Positions 31,475-42,599 of a DNA stretch of 64,000 bases are shown here, in pieces (positions within the stretch are counted from its first letter, which is position 1; the number at the start of each line of letters is the position of its first letter). Below the pieces are notes generated by a model. It had not been told where the DNA came from. It searched no databases and saw nothing but the letters and a program-made list of their open reading frames with translations. The position numbers and the translations under genes were made by a program. The stretch is from contig NC_080543.1 of NCBI RefSeq assembly GCF_028640845.1, forward strand, positions 7,788,959 to 7,852,958. The letters are read 5' to 3'. This DNA is from Ahaetulla prasina (Eukaryota > Chordata > Lepidosauria > Squamata > Colubridae).

Positions 31475-31646
31475 CAGACAGATGATAGATGATAGGTGGA
31501 TGGCTGGCTAGCTAGCTAGCTAGATATGGATGGAGAGAGAGTGTGTGTGTTGTGAGAGAGTTGTGAAATAATCAATATAGGATGGATAAATGATGGATAG
31601 CTAACTAGCTAGCTAGATACATATGGATGGAGAGAGAGAGTGTGTG

Positions 31647-31659
<13 letters not shown>

Positions 31660-31677
<18 letters not shown>

Positions 31678-33015
31678 TTAATCACATTTATATACCGCCC
31701 TATCTCCCGAGGGACTCAGGGCGGTTCACAGGCAAGTAAAAGACATATAAATACACACTAAAACCACATTTAAAAAACTTATTCTACAAAGCCGAATTAA
31801 AAAGCAATATAAATAATAAAAACCCATTTAAAACCAATATAAATTTAAAAACTAATCCAGTCCTGCGCAAATGAATAAGTGTGTTTTAAGCTCGCGACGA
31901 AAGGTTCGGAGGTCCGGAAGTTGATGGAGTCCTGGGGGAAGTTCGTTCCAGAGGGTGGGAGCCCCCACAGAGAAGGCCCTTCCCCTGGGTGTCGCCAGAC
32001 GGCACTGCCTAGCTGACGGCACCCTGAGGAGTCCCTCTCTGTGAGAGCGCACGGGTCGGTGAGAGGTATTCGGTAGCAGTAGGCGGTCCCGTAAATAGCC
32101 CGGCCCTATGCCATGGAGTGCTTTAAAGATGGTCACCAAAACCTTGAAGCGCACCCGGAAGGCCACAGGTAGCCAGTGCAGTCTGCGCAGGATAGGTGTC
32201 ACACGGGAGCCACGAGGGGCTCCCACTATCATCCGCGCAGCCGCATTCTGGACTAACTGAAGCCTCCGGATGCCCCTCAAGGGGAGCCCCATGTAGAGAG
32301 CATTGCAGTAATCCAGACGAGACGTCACGAGGGCGTGAGTGACCGTGCATAAGGCATCCCGGTCTAGAAAGGGGCGCAACTGGCGCACCAGGCGAACCTG
32401 GTGGAAAGCTCTCCTGGAGACGGCCGCCAAATGATCTTCAAAAGACAGCCGTTCATCCAGGAGGCGCTAAGTCGCGCACCCTCTCCACCGGGGCCAATGA
32501 CCCGCCCCCAACAGCCAGCCGTGGACTCAGCTGACTGTACCGGGATGCCGGCATCCACAGCCACTCTGTCTTGGAGGGATTGAGCTTGAGCCTGTTTCTC
32601 CCCATCCAGACCCGTACGGCTTCCAAACACCGGGACAGCACTTCGATAGCTTCGTTGGGGTGGCCCGGTGTGGAAAAGTACAGCTGGGTGTCATCAGCGT
32701 ACAGTTGGTACCTCACCCCAAAACCACTGATGATCTCACCCAGCGGCTTCATATAGATGTTGAACAGAAGGGGCGAGAGAATCGACCCCTGCGGCACCCC
32801 ACAAGTGAGGCGCCTCGGGGCCGACCTCTGCCCCCCTGTCAGCACCGTCTGCGACCGGTTGGAGAGATAGGAGGAGAACCACCGATAAACGGTGCCTCCC
32901 ACTCCCAATCCCTCCAACCGGCGCAGCAGGATACCATGGTCGATGGTATCAAAAGCCGCTGAGAGGTCTAATAGGACCAGGGCAGAGGAACATCCCCTAT
33001 CCCTGGCCCTCCTTA
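31660..33015 (-). mobile_element. L2 LINE with RT core, 5'-truncated
   Basis: Longest LINE in the window (about 1.36 kb), reverse. The 3' tail at 31647-31730 has TTAT repeats and ataccgccctatctcccgag. The RT core is at 32450-33000. The endonuclease is missing. Confidence 0.9.
31852..33000 (-). pseudogene. L2 reverse transcriptase, one frameshift
   Basis: Part 1 (33000 to 32453) has the RT core: LDLSAAFDTIDHGILLRRL, GVPQGSILSPLLFNIYMKPL and the catalytic YADDTQLYFST. A short deletion near 32455 then shifts the frame within the VRDL segment. Part 2 (32430 to 31852) continues with AVSRRAFHQVRLVRQLRP to RELKTHLFICAGLD. One lesion separates two otherwise open halves, so it is relatively young. 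Confidence 0.85.
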
Positions 33016-33108
33016 TTATAGATAGAGATAATAATATAAGATAGATAGATAGGGATGGATGGATGGATGGATGGAGAGAGAGAAATAAGGATGGATGGAT
33101 AGATAGAT

Positions 33109-33172
<64 letters not shown>
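33016..33172 (+). repeat. GATA microsatellite
   Basis: GATA and GGAT runs continue the array on the other side of the L2. Confidence 0.95.
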
Positions 33173-33174
<2 letters not shown>

Positions 33175-33890
33175 AAGGATTTATTGTGTTGTGTGAACCC
33201 AGATAGAGAATAGCATTTCTAGCAGGCTCAGATTCGTACAGTGTCAGCCGAATGTAATCTCTTTGATACATTAAAGAGTCAAAGACCAGAAAGTTCTAAG
33301 TGAGGCAAATGTACAACATGTAAATCACTGAATACACCGAAATTGTTCTTCATTATTATTTCCATTACTGACAGATACATCTATGGAATAAAGGGCCACA
33401 ATTTGTTTAATTATACCCATCAGGATTTAGACACAGAACATTTGAAAAAATAAGTTTTTTTGCTCTTTCTTTCATGTCTGGCAATACAAATGTTGAATTA
33501 TTAATCATATGAATGACTCAACTGCTTTTTTTTTAAAAAAATACTTTCTGTACAATTGTCAATTTTCTTTCTGGGTTGTTGTAGACTATTTTTTTCCCTT
33601 TCTTTCTGCCTTTTTACAATAATTTCAACTCAACAACTGCTTTTCTTCTCTCCCTCTGCCCTTCCTCAGTCCAAGAGCAAAAATAATTCAAACCTCGGAA
33701 TACAATTTATAAAGGAAGAAAAAGGTAGTTTTAATGGCATTTTGACAAAGAAAAAAAGTCTATATATTTTATAATATCATATACATTTTACTCTATAATA
33801 TATACATATTTTTTGTAGATATACATAACAAATCAATACGCAACCAGTGTCACCACCACAACAACAATAATTGTCTTCTAATGTTTTACC
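33173..33890. other. AT-rich interval, no gene seen
   Basis: Repeat-poor, AT-rich; no coding signal. Confidence 0.4.
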
Positions 33891-33894
33891 TATT

Positions 33895-34128
33895 TTAGTA
33901 AAGTTAAAGGTTCCCCTATGTGCTAGTCATTCCCGACTCTAGTGGGCGGTGCTCATCTCCGTTTCAAAGCCGAAGAGCCAGCGCTGTCCGAAGACGTCTC
34001 CATGGTCATGTGGCTGGCATGACTCAATGCCAAAGGTGCACGTAATGCTGTGACCTTCCCACCAAAGGTGGTCCCTATTTTTCTACTTGTAACTGCTAGG
34101 TTGGCAGAAGCTGGGACAAGTAACCGAA
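33895..34128 (-). repeat. Sauria-type SINE, head missing
   Basis: Tail taaaggttcccctatgtgct and body up to gaagctgggacaag match 25894-26240; the tRNA head is absent. Confidence 0.85.
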
Positions 34129-34250
34129 ACTCTAGGTATAACTTTCCCCCTCTTGGCCATATCCCATTGCTGGTTCGCCCATCCCCTCCTATCGTCTGAA
34201 CAATTTCAGAGTAGATGGGGTTTTTTTGAAAGAGTCACTCTGAATGTAGG

Positions 34251-34400
34251 CCAGCGGTGTCAAACTCGATCCTATTGTGGGCCGTATCAGGATTTTGTTT
34301 GCTCTTGGGGAGCTGGGATGGGGATGGCCTGGTCATTGCAGCTGACTGGGAGGGCGTGGCCAGGATAGGTCAGGGCCAAGGTGGCATAGATTGGTCCCTT
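34251..34400. mobile_element. hAT-a left fragment
   Basis: cagcggtgtcaaactcgatc matches the hAT-a terminus. The right end is lost at a hairpin and GATA array. Confidence 0.7.
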
Positions 34401-34424
34401 GCCATCTCTGGCAAGGGACCAATC

Positions 34425-34426
<2 letters not shown>
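34387..34426. repeat. Perfect 18-bp hairpin
   Basis: Arms tagattggtcccttgcca and tggcaagggaccaatcta around a 4-base tctc loop. It lies exactly between the truncated hAT-a and the GATA array. Confidence 0.9.
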
Positions 34427-34992
<566 letters not shown>

Positions 34993-35488
34993 CACAGGTA
35001 TTTTACAGATATTTAATTGAGTTGATTGTTTATTATTGTGGTTGCCCTGAGTTACTTGCTTTGAAAAGCATCAAATTAGTAGCAACCCCTGTAACTCCAA
35101 GGCCCACTTCCACTGTTAGTCCCCTACAGTAGTCATGGTTACTGTTTGAAAAATGCAAAGCAAAATTACTAGAGAGCCAAGAAGAGAAAGAAAATTGTCA
35201 AAAAGTCTTTGATTCTAAGTCTTTTTTTCCCCTTAAAGCACCAGCCTCTTCTTTATTTGCTAGATTTGTGAAGACTGGATGAAAATGAAATTTTTTAAAA
35301 AAGGTTAAATTGACATTCCCCCCCCCCCTTCTGGATAAAATAATGATAGTTTCAAATTCTTTTTTCCAGTAAAAGGTTTTTTTAAGAGTTTAGTTTAGCT
35401 TACATAAATAGTCTATATAGTAAAATTTCCTAATCTTTTGTGCTAGCGTTTTTCAGTTTTTATTGTTGGAGAAAGAGCCAATTTGTGT
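34993..35488. other. Interval without recognised gene
   Basis: AT-rich, no repeats recognised. Confidence 0.4.
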
Positions 35489-35489
35489 T

Positions 35490-35630
35490 ACTGTTAAAGC
35501 ACCAGGCTAGAAACCAGGAGGCAGTGAGTTCTAGTCCTTCTTTAGGCATGAAAGTCGGGTGGGTGACTTTGGGCCAATCACCAGGAGACAGTGAGTTCTA
35601 GTCCTTCTTTAGGCATGAAAGTAAGCTGGG
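35490..35630 (+). repeat. SINE-B head with one duplicated segment
   Basis: gttaaagcaccaggctagaa followed by two copies of aggcagtgagttctagtcct to aggcatgaaagt. Confidence 0.65.
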
Positions 35631-35846
35631 TGACTTTCCCACCAAAGTGGTACCTATTTATCTACTCGCATTTATGTGCTTTTGAACTGCTTAGCACACT
35701 TGGGTAAAGTGACCAGATTTCAGCGATGGCAAAGCGGGACACCATTGACGGGGGGGGAGGGGGGGCTGCGCATGCGTGCTGAGTCTTGCCATCTGCCTGA
35801 AGGAGGAGGAGTGGCTGCTGCTTCTCCGCTCTTCCAGGCAGGCTTG

Positions 35847-36372
35847 TGTCGTGTCCCACTCCTCCGCTGACGGCCGGGTCAGGGAAATCCGAATCAGGCG
35901 TGCCTCTGCAGCTCTGCCAAAGTCCTAGCAAAGTCCTCAGGGCAGGCAGGAGACCAGAAAGTGACTTCAGCAAGATATGTTTAGACTTTGCCTGACTCAG
36001 AGAATGCCAGAAAGCAGATCCTTTATATAGGCCATGGGGTGTGGCTCCATTACTCAGCACTTATCCAGGCCTGCCCCTCCCTTCCTTCTGTTGCATCCGC
36101 CTATCAAGTCTTCTGACGCGAGGGTCACTCCAGTCGGCAGCTGTTGGCAATAGACCTCCCTCAGGCTCACATGCTGTGGAGGAGGGGGAGGGGTCTAGTT
36201 GCTCCGTTTGCCTGGGCATGGAGCCAGAGCTGGGGGCTGGAGATATTTCCTCCTCTTCAGCCTGTCTGGGCATGGAGCCAGGGCTGGGGCCGGGAGGCAT
36301 ACTAGAACATTCCTCCGTGTTCGAAGCAGATAAGCAGGCCCCGGCTGTGGTGAGATTGGGCGAGACACAACA
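35847..36372 (-). mobile_element. Solo LTR, family LTR-C
   Basis: Reverse copy, 526 bp, with a perfect 5-bp TSD gcttg (35842-35846 and 36373-36377). Confidence 0.92.
36061..36371 (-). pseudogene. LTR-C-embedded reading frame, intact with internal duplication
   Basis: About 103 codons from LTR base 2 to the stop. The PPGPSPGSMPRQ segment is duplicated in frame (again as PAPSSGSMPRQ). The end is DPRVRRLDRRMQQKEG. Otherwise collinear with 16326-16643. Confidence 0.55.
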
Positions 36373-36649
36373 GCTTGGCTGTCCTCTCGGCTCTTCCAGG
36401 CAGGCTCGGCTCTCCTCTCGACTCTTCTCTTCCTCTCGGGTGAAGTCAAGCGGCGTCTCTCCTCCCTCTCGTACCCCCTTCTCTGCCACTGCCCCTTCTC
36501 CGCCTCCTCCTCTTGCGTTTCCCCCTCCCATTTTCAGAATGGGAGTGAAACAAAACAAAAATCGGGACTTTTTGGAATTGCCGCGGGACGCGGGACAAAT
36601 TATTAAAAAGCGAGACTGTCCCGCCAAAAGCAGGACGTCTGGTCACTAT

Positions 36650-37525
36650 ACACTTGGGAAATTTGCTGATGATACCAAGCTGGCAGGAATAGCCAATACC
36701 CTAGAAGATAGGCTCAAGGTCCAGATGGATCTTGACAGACTTGAATTCTGGGCCCTATCTAACAAAACGAAATTCAAGGTAGAGAAAAGTAAAGTCTTAA
36801 ATTTAGGCAAGAAAAACCAAAAGTACACATATAGACTGGGTGAAGCCAGGCTTAATAGCAGTAACTGGGAGAGGGATCTTGGAGTCTTAGTGGACAACCA
36901 GCTAAATATGAGCCAGCAGTGTGCGGTGGCAGCCAAAAAAGCCAACGCAATGCTAAATTGCATTAACAGAGGGATACAGTCAAGATCAGGTGAGGTACTA
37001 ATACCACTCTGTAAAGCCTTAGTAAGACCACACCTAGAATACTGCATCCAGTTTTGGTCACCACACTATAAAAAAAGATGTTGAGACTCTAGAAAGAGTG
37101 CAAGATGATTAAGGGACTGGAGGCTAAAACATAGGATGAACGGTTGCAGGAACTGGCCTTGGCTAGTCTAGTGAAGAGAAGGACCAGGGGAGACAAGATA
37201 GCAGTCTTCCAATATTTGAGGGGCTGCCACAGAAAGGAGGGGATCAACCTATTCGCCAAAGCCCCTGAAGGCCAGACAAGGAATAATGGATGGAAACTGA
37301 CCAAGGAGAGATTCAACCTAGAAATAAGGAGAAATTTTCTGACGGCGAGAACTATCAACTGATGCAACAGAAGTTGCCTTCAGAAGTTGTGGGAGTTTCA
37401 TCACTGGAAGCTTTCAAGAAGAAATTGGGCTGCCATCTGTCAGAAATGGTTTAAGGTCTCCTGCTTGGGCCAGGGGTTGGACTAGATGACCTACAAAGTC
37501 CCTTCCAACTCTGTTAATCTGTCTG
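36650..37525 (+). mobile_element. CR1 LINE including catalytic region
   Basis: Starts inside the RT core and ends with the complete 3' terminus (gatgacctacaaagtccctt). A few CR1 bases lie left of the TIR element. Confidence 0.88.
36657..37362 (+). pseudogene. CR1 reverse transcriptase, two frames
   Basis: First part: KFADDTKLAGIANTLEDRL (FADD catalytic motif), then [20 protein letters not shown] and [16 protein letters not shown] with a stop at 37084. After a deletion of roughly 20-30 bp the second part reads LASLVKRRTRGDKIAVFQYL to RRNFLTARTIN. The palm and thumb are partly present; the endonuclease is missing. Confidence 0.8.
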
Positions 37526-37669
37526 TCTGTCTGCTAGGTGAGCTGGAGCTGGAGCAAGGAATGGGAGCTCACCCGGTCGTGCAGCACTCGGGACTTGAAC
37601 CTGGGCTGTCAACTTTCTAACTGACGAGCTCAGTGTCTTTAACCGCTGAGCCATCCGCACCCCATTATA

Positions 37670-38130
37670 TATTATTAGATTAAACCTTTGAGTAGTTGCA
37701 TATGGTGCACTCACAGGTAAATTGGAAGCTGATACTATACCATTTTGCATTTTAAGATAGAAAACCATGACAACGGGTGAAGAAAGCAAGCTTTATGAGA
37801 TCTATCGAAAACGGAGGTTTGGCGTTTTCGAAAAGGAAAGATAAAAGGGAAACATAGATAGTCCTGGACTTAAAATCATTGGTTTTGTGATTGTTACAAC
37901 TCAGGGGTGAAACGTAAAATTTGTTACTACCGGTTCTGTGGGCGTGGCTTGGTGGGGGGGTAATGTGACTGGGTGGGCATAGCCAACTTTTTTTTTTTTT
38001 TTTACTTTTGAAAGCATTTTTTTCTGCAACTCTTTGGCCGAAGAGGTTGTAAAAAAATGTTTTTGAAAGCCTCTGAGGATCAGGCAACTCAGCTGGGATC
38101 GCCAGAGGAGCCTTTTAAAAGCTTTGGTTT
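37670..38130. other. Interval with hAT-b-like left end
   Basis: caggggtgaaacgtaaaatt and ctaccggttctgtgggcg at 37903-37940 resemble hAT-b; the right end is not found. A 17-T run and an inverted gccgaagaggttgtaaaaaa / tttttttacaacttcttcggcc pair (38036-38058, 38128-38150) are visible. Confidence 0.45.
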
Positions 38131-38149
38131 TTTTTACAACTTCTTCGGC

Positions 38150-38572
38150 CAACTCACATCAACCTGACCCACCAGAGTGGGGAGGCAGGGACTGTTGCAG
38201 GTCCCATTCCTGAGGGAGATACACCTGGTGGGACCCAGAAGAAGGGCCTTCTCCGTGGTGGCTCCCTCTCTCTGGAACCTCATTCCTCCAGAGATTAGAA
38301 TGGCCCCCACTCTAATACTCTTCCGGAAGGCGCTGAAGACCTGGTTCTGCCAGTGGTCCTGCGGAACCCAGAGCGGGATGGAGCCCATTCAATGGCTCGT
38401 GTGACGTGCTGTTGCCAGGGCAAGGGGTGGGGGATTATTTTATTATATTACTTTATTACTTTATTATACGATTCTCTCTTGTATTAGTTTTGTTGCTTTT
38501 TACATGAGGTTTTCATATTCCTGTAAGCCGTCTTGAGTTGCCGTTTGCGAACAGGCGGCAATATAAATTTCC
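38150..38572 (+). mobile_element. L2-like LINE 3' end, divergent subfamily
   Basis: Frame 38177-38404 has RRRAFSVVAPSLWNLIPPEI and LFRKALKTWF, an L2-type C terminus. The tail gccgtcttgagttgccgttt and gcggcaatataaattt differs from the other L2 copies. Confidence 0.75.
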
Positions 38573-38827
38573 TAAATAATATAATATAATATAATAATAT
38601 AATATAATATAATATAATATAATATAATATAATATAATATAATATAATATAATATAATATAATATAATATAATATAATATAATATAATATAATATAATAT
38701 AATATAATATAATATAATATAATATAATATAATAATATAATATAATATAATATAATATAATATAATATAATATAATATAATATAATATAATATAATATAA
38801 TATAATATAATATAATATAATATAATA
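38573..38827 (+). repeat. (ATAAT)n array
   Basis: About 50 near-perfect pentanucleotide units, with two phase slips, lying between an L2 tail and a CR1 tail. Confidence 0.95.
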
Positions 38828-38830
38828 ACA

Positions 38831-39505
38831 ACAGAATTGGAAGGGACCTTGGAGGCCTTCTAGTCCAACCCCCTGCCCAGGCAGGAAACCCTACACCATC
38901 TCAGTCAGATGGTTATCCAACATCTTCTTAAAAATTTCCAGTGTTGGAGCATTCACAACTTCTGCAGGCAAGTTGTTCCACTTATTAATCGTTCTAACTG
39001 TCAGGAAATTTCTCCTTAGTTCTAAGTTGCTTCTTTCCTTGATCAGTTTCCACCCATTGCTTCTTGTTCTACCCTCAGGTACTTTGGAGAATAGTTTGAC
39101 TCCCTCTTCTTTGTGGCAGCCCCTGAGATATTGGAAGACTGCTATCATGTCTCCCCTAGTCCTTTTTTCCATCAAACTAGACATACCCAGTTCCTGCAAC
39201 CCTTCTTCATACGTTTGAGCCTCCAGTCCCCTCATCATCTTTGTTGCTCTTCTCTGCACTCTTTCTAGAGTCTCAGCATCTTTTTTACATCGCGGCGACC
39301 AAAACTGAATGCAATATTCCAAGTGTGGCCTTACCAAGGCCTTATAAAGTGGTATTAACACTTTACATGATCTTGATTCTATCCCTCTGTTTATGCAGCC
39401 CAGAACTGTGTTGGCTTTTTAAGCAGCTGCTGCACACGGCTGGCTCATATCTAAATGGTTGTCCACTAGGACTCCAAGATCCCTCTCACAGGTACTACTA
39501 TTGAT
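38831..39505 (-). mobile_element. CR1 LINE, 5'-truncated
   Basis: Reverse copy with complete 3' end at the left and the [10 protein letters not shown] region at the right. Confidence 0.92.
38891..39361 (-). pseudogene. CR1 reverse transcriptase C-terminal fragment
   Basis: 156 open codons: [70 protein letters not shown]. One in-frame stop (in the AKKANT region near 39420) ends it upstream. Confidence 0.75.
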
Positions 39506-39544
39506 ATAAATAAATAAATATAAATAAATAAACTATTTAATTTT

Positions 39545-39621
39545 ATTTGAGGCAAAACTCCCTTTAACAATTGTCTTGCTTAGCAATGGAAGTTTGTGGT
39601 CGTAAGTCGAGGACTACCTGT
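39545..39621. mobile_element. TA-MITE right end
   Basis: gtcttgcttagcaatggaag and gtcgtaagtcgaggactacctgta, split over 39598-39621. Confidence 0.75.
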
Positions 39622-39808
39622 ATAATAATCATTCTCTTTAGTTATAGAAACTGCTTTTCCTGCGGAAAAATTGAATCCTTTGGCTGGTTTAATTTATTCC
39701 GCATAATAGGGTTGGGTTTAGTTCTGACATTGCCTATTAGGAGGAAGTCACTGCGCTATTTTCAACAAGCCACCATTAAAAGAAACCATGGTAATGTATG
39801 AACCTAAT

Positions 39809-40310
39809 TGTTGTGTCTGTGCCCCCTGAGCTGGGCCTGCTGCCAGAAAGTGACTTGGACAGTGAGGGGGAAGGGCCGTCAGGACTTACCTCAGGAGCAC
39901 CGGCTTCCTTGGCTCAGCTCCAGGAGCCAGAAACAGGCCAGGTGGAAGAGATAATGAGGTCTCCATCCCCTGACTCTTCCCCACCCCAGGCCACGCCTGC
40001 AGACCCAACTGATGGCAATCAGGCTTGGTTTCGTAGGCAGGAGAGGAGGGAACAACAGAAGCAAGGGTGGGGCAGGCCTAGGAAGTGCTGAGTCATGGAG
40101 CCACACCCCACAGGATATAAAAGGCAGCAAGAGCTGTTGTGTCTCTTTGTAACAGGCCTATCCACTGATTGACTAGAGCTGAAGTTGTAACTCACCAGCA
40201 TCGTGGAAGATAACGGAGGCTCTTGGCAGACGCTGGCTATTCTGCTGCCAGAGCTGATAGTGACGGCTAATTAAGCCATCATTTGGACGGAGGTGAGGGA
40301 GGACAGAACA
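39809..40310 (+). mobile_element. Solo LTR, family LTR-A
   Basis: A 502-bp unit with perfect 5-bp TSD ctaat (39804-39808 and 40311-40315). TATA-like ggatataaaagg at 40113. Confidence 0.93.
39810..40091 (+). pseudogene. LTR-A-embedded reading frame, intact over 93 codons
   Basis: Open from LTR base 2 to a stop at 40091. Collinear with 2747-3040 with one in-frame 12-base deletion before FRRQERREQQKQGWG. No frameshifts among dozens of base differences. Confidence 0.6.
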
Positions 40311-40350
40311 CTAATATTCTGGGCTGAATTTTTTGCTGGATCAGCTACAG

Positions 40351-40794
40351 CAGGGGTGTCAAACTGGATTTCTTCGCGGGCCGGATCAGCATTGTAGTTC
40401 TCCTTCATGGCCCGGCGGGGAGAGAGACGGGACAGCCGCCTCCTGCAGCACCCTGCTGGCCAAAACGGCAGGCAGGGTGCTGCAGGAGGCTGTCGAAGCC
40501 GAAAACGGGGGACAGGGGATGCACACAGTTCTATCCGGTTCTATCCGGTTCGGGCAAACCTGTAGCAGCAGTGGCTGCGGGAGGCTCCGCCCACCTGCCT
40601 GGACATCATCACGTCTCGTTTTTGATGCTCTGTGCATGCGAACGCTCACATTTGCGAACCAGTAGCGAAGTTAAGTGAATACCATCCCTGCACTGCGGGC
40701 CAATCCTTTGCTATTTCCGGGCCAGCCCTGTGGGCCAGATTTAAGCACCCCGAGAATCGGATCTGGCCCGCGGGCCTTGAGTTTGAGCACCCTG
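40351..40794. mobile_element. hAT-a non-autonomous element, complete
   Basis: Ends caggggtgtcaaactgg and ttgagtttgagcaccctg, flanked by perfect agctacag (40343-40350 and 40795-40802). The interior holds a hAT-b-like insert (accggttcgggcaaacc type) at about 40537-40690. Confidence 0.93.
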
Positions 40795-40802
40795 AGCTAC
40801 AG

Positions 40803-41255
40803 AGTTCAGTTGCTTTGCTTGAAGTTCAGCTTTGTTGAAAATCTCTCACGGTATTTCCTAATGAATCCTGAAGTAGAATAGAGTGGCCATAAAAATGGAG
40901 GCTGCATAAGGATTCGGTTCAGTCCCTCTGGTTCAAGGCCAAGCCTGTTATTTCCAAAAAATGGGAAAGTAAAATACATCTGTCTTTTGGATCTGTGATA
41001 TTTCGATGTGTGGAAAATTGCCCTGGCTCAAAAATTAATACAGTGAAATAGAGATTTGAACAGCCCTACAGCGAAGGATCAGTTCGTTCAAATCTGATCA
41101 GCCTGTATTATCCACCTTAACATTTCTAAGGAGGGATTCAGCCTTTACAAATGTCAAGCTGGAGAGGAAGGTTAAATATAGGCATTTGGAATGCTTGAAC
41201 TTCTTCTTGAGGTGGTAGATGTCCTTGTGTCTCTGTGTGTGTGTGTTTGCACAAT
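40803..41255. other. Repeat-poor interval, no gene seen
   Basis: Unremarkable AT-rich sequence. Confidence 0.4.
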
Positions 41256-41261
41256 TATATC

Positions 41262-42510
41262 TTTCCTTTCCTTTCCTTTCCTTTCCTTCCTCATCCCTCC
41301 CTCCTCTATATCTCTCCTTCCTCCCCTTGTCCCTCCCCCTCTATTTCTCTCCTTCTTCCTCCCTTCTTCCCTCCCTCCTGCCCGCCTGCCCTTCTTTATA
41401 TTTCTTCTCCATTAAATTTTTTAATTGGGACTATTTATAAATTTTAGGGTTTTAAATTGTTTTAATTTCAGCCATTCCTGTAATATGCTTGGTCTTAGTT
41501 TTGTTTTTAATGTGTATATTGTGAGTTTTTTATTATTTGGCTGTACACCGCCCTGAGTCCTTTGGGAGAAGGGCGGTATAAAAATCTAATAAAATAAATA
41601 AATAAATAAAATCCTTCCATTTCTCCTTTCCTCCTTCCCTCCATTTCTCCCCTTCCTTCCTCCATCCCTCTTCTATTTCCTCCTTCCTTCCCTCTTTCCA
41701 TTTCTCCCCTCCCTCCCTCCTTCCATCCCTCCATATTATTTCCTTCCTTCCCCCCTCCCTCTATTTGTCCCCTTCCTCCCTCCTTCTTCTATTTCCTTCC
41801 TTCCCTCCTTCCATCCATTTCTCCCTCTCTCCCCTCTCCTTTCTCCCTACTTCCATCCCTCCATTATTTCCTTCCTTCCTCTCTCCCCTTCCTTTTTTCC
41901 TCCCTCCCTCCCTCTATTTCTCCCCTTCCTTCCCTCCTCCCCCCCCCTTCTTTTTCTTCTTTCTTCCTCCTTCCATTTCTCCCCTCCCTCCCCTCCCCTT
42001 TCTCCCTCCTTCCATCCCTCCCTCTATTATTTCCTTCCTTCCTCTCTCCCCTTCCTTCTTTCCTCCCTCCTTCCCTCTTTCTCCTCTCCCTCCCTCCCTC
42101 TTCTATTTCCTTCTTTCTTCCTCCTTCCATTTTTCCTCCCTCCCTCCCTTTCTCCCTCCTTTCATCCCTCCTCTATTATTTCTTTCCTTCCTCTTTCCTT
42201 CCTTCTTTCTTTTTCTTTCCTTTCTTCCTCCCTCCTTCTATTTCTCCCCTTCCTTCCTCCCTCTTCTATTTCCTTCTTTTTTTCTCTCCTTCCATTTTTC
42301 CCTCCCTCCCCTCCCCTTTCTCCCTCCTTCCCTCCCTCCCTCTATTATTTCCTTCCTTCTTCTCTCCCCTTCCTTCTTTCCTTTTTTCTTTCCTTTCTTC
42401 CTCCCTCCCTCTATTTTTCCCCTTTCTTCCTCCCCTCCCTCCCTCTTCTATTTCCTTCCTTCCTTCCTTCCTTCCTTCCTTCCTTCCTTTCTTCCTTCCT
42501 TCCTTCTTCA
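41262..42510 (+). repeat. 1.2-kb polypyrimidine tract, split by an L2 tail
   Basis: Nearly pure C/T in CCTT, CCTCC and TTTCC units. The frames on both strands (Pro/Ser/Phe-rich or Glu/Arg/Lys-rich) are by-products, including a 313-codon one at 41765-42706. Confidence 0.95.
41420..41612 (+). mobile_element. L2 LINE 3' tail
   Basis: ggctgtacaccgccctgagt, gggagaagggcggtataaaa and AAATA repeats; a 190-bp truncated copy inside the polypyrimidine tract. Confidence 0.85.
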
Positions 42511-42599
42511 GCCACCAGAACGTGGAAATCGGAAATCTTTCCCCTGGATCCCTCCCCATTTTATCTTTCAACCCCACCATGGGACCTCCAAACAAAGTT

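Larger units (their letters stand above)
29725..31650 (+). repeat. GATA (Bkm-like) composite array
   Basis: Long GATA runs alternate with a recurring non-GATA segment (gctagctagatatggatgga, gagagagtgtgtgttatgag, ttgtgaaataatcaatatag) at about 30070, 30175, 30930, 31300, 31500 and 31600. It is a higher-order repeat with units of about 110-370 bp, interrupted by L2 and by hAT-g. Confidence 0.9.
35706..36649. mobile_element. TIR element with 9-bp duplication, split by LTR-C
   Basis: Ends aaagtgaccaga and tctggtcactat (11 of 12 inverted), flanked by perfect acacttggg at 35696-35704 and 36650-36658. GC- and CT-rich interior, about 415 bp without the LTR. No transposase; superfamily not assigned. 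Confidence 0.7.
35628..37665 (-). repeat. Sauria-type SINE, split by a CR1-based nest
   Basis: Left part ttcccaccaaagtggtacct to gaactgctta (35628-35693). Right part ctgctaggtgagctggag to the head ccgctgagccatccgcac (37530-37660). The intervening sequence is the CR1 with its own insertions. Confidence 0.7.

Noticed and set aside
36041..36640. 5' two-thirds of the 347-codon frame as a gene
   Set aside because: It is antisense to LTR-C and the TIR element; only the last part is CR1 RT.
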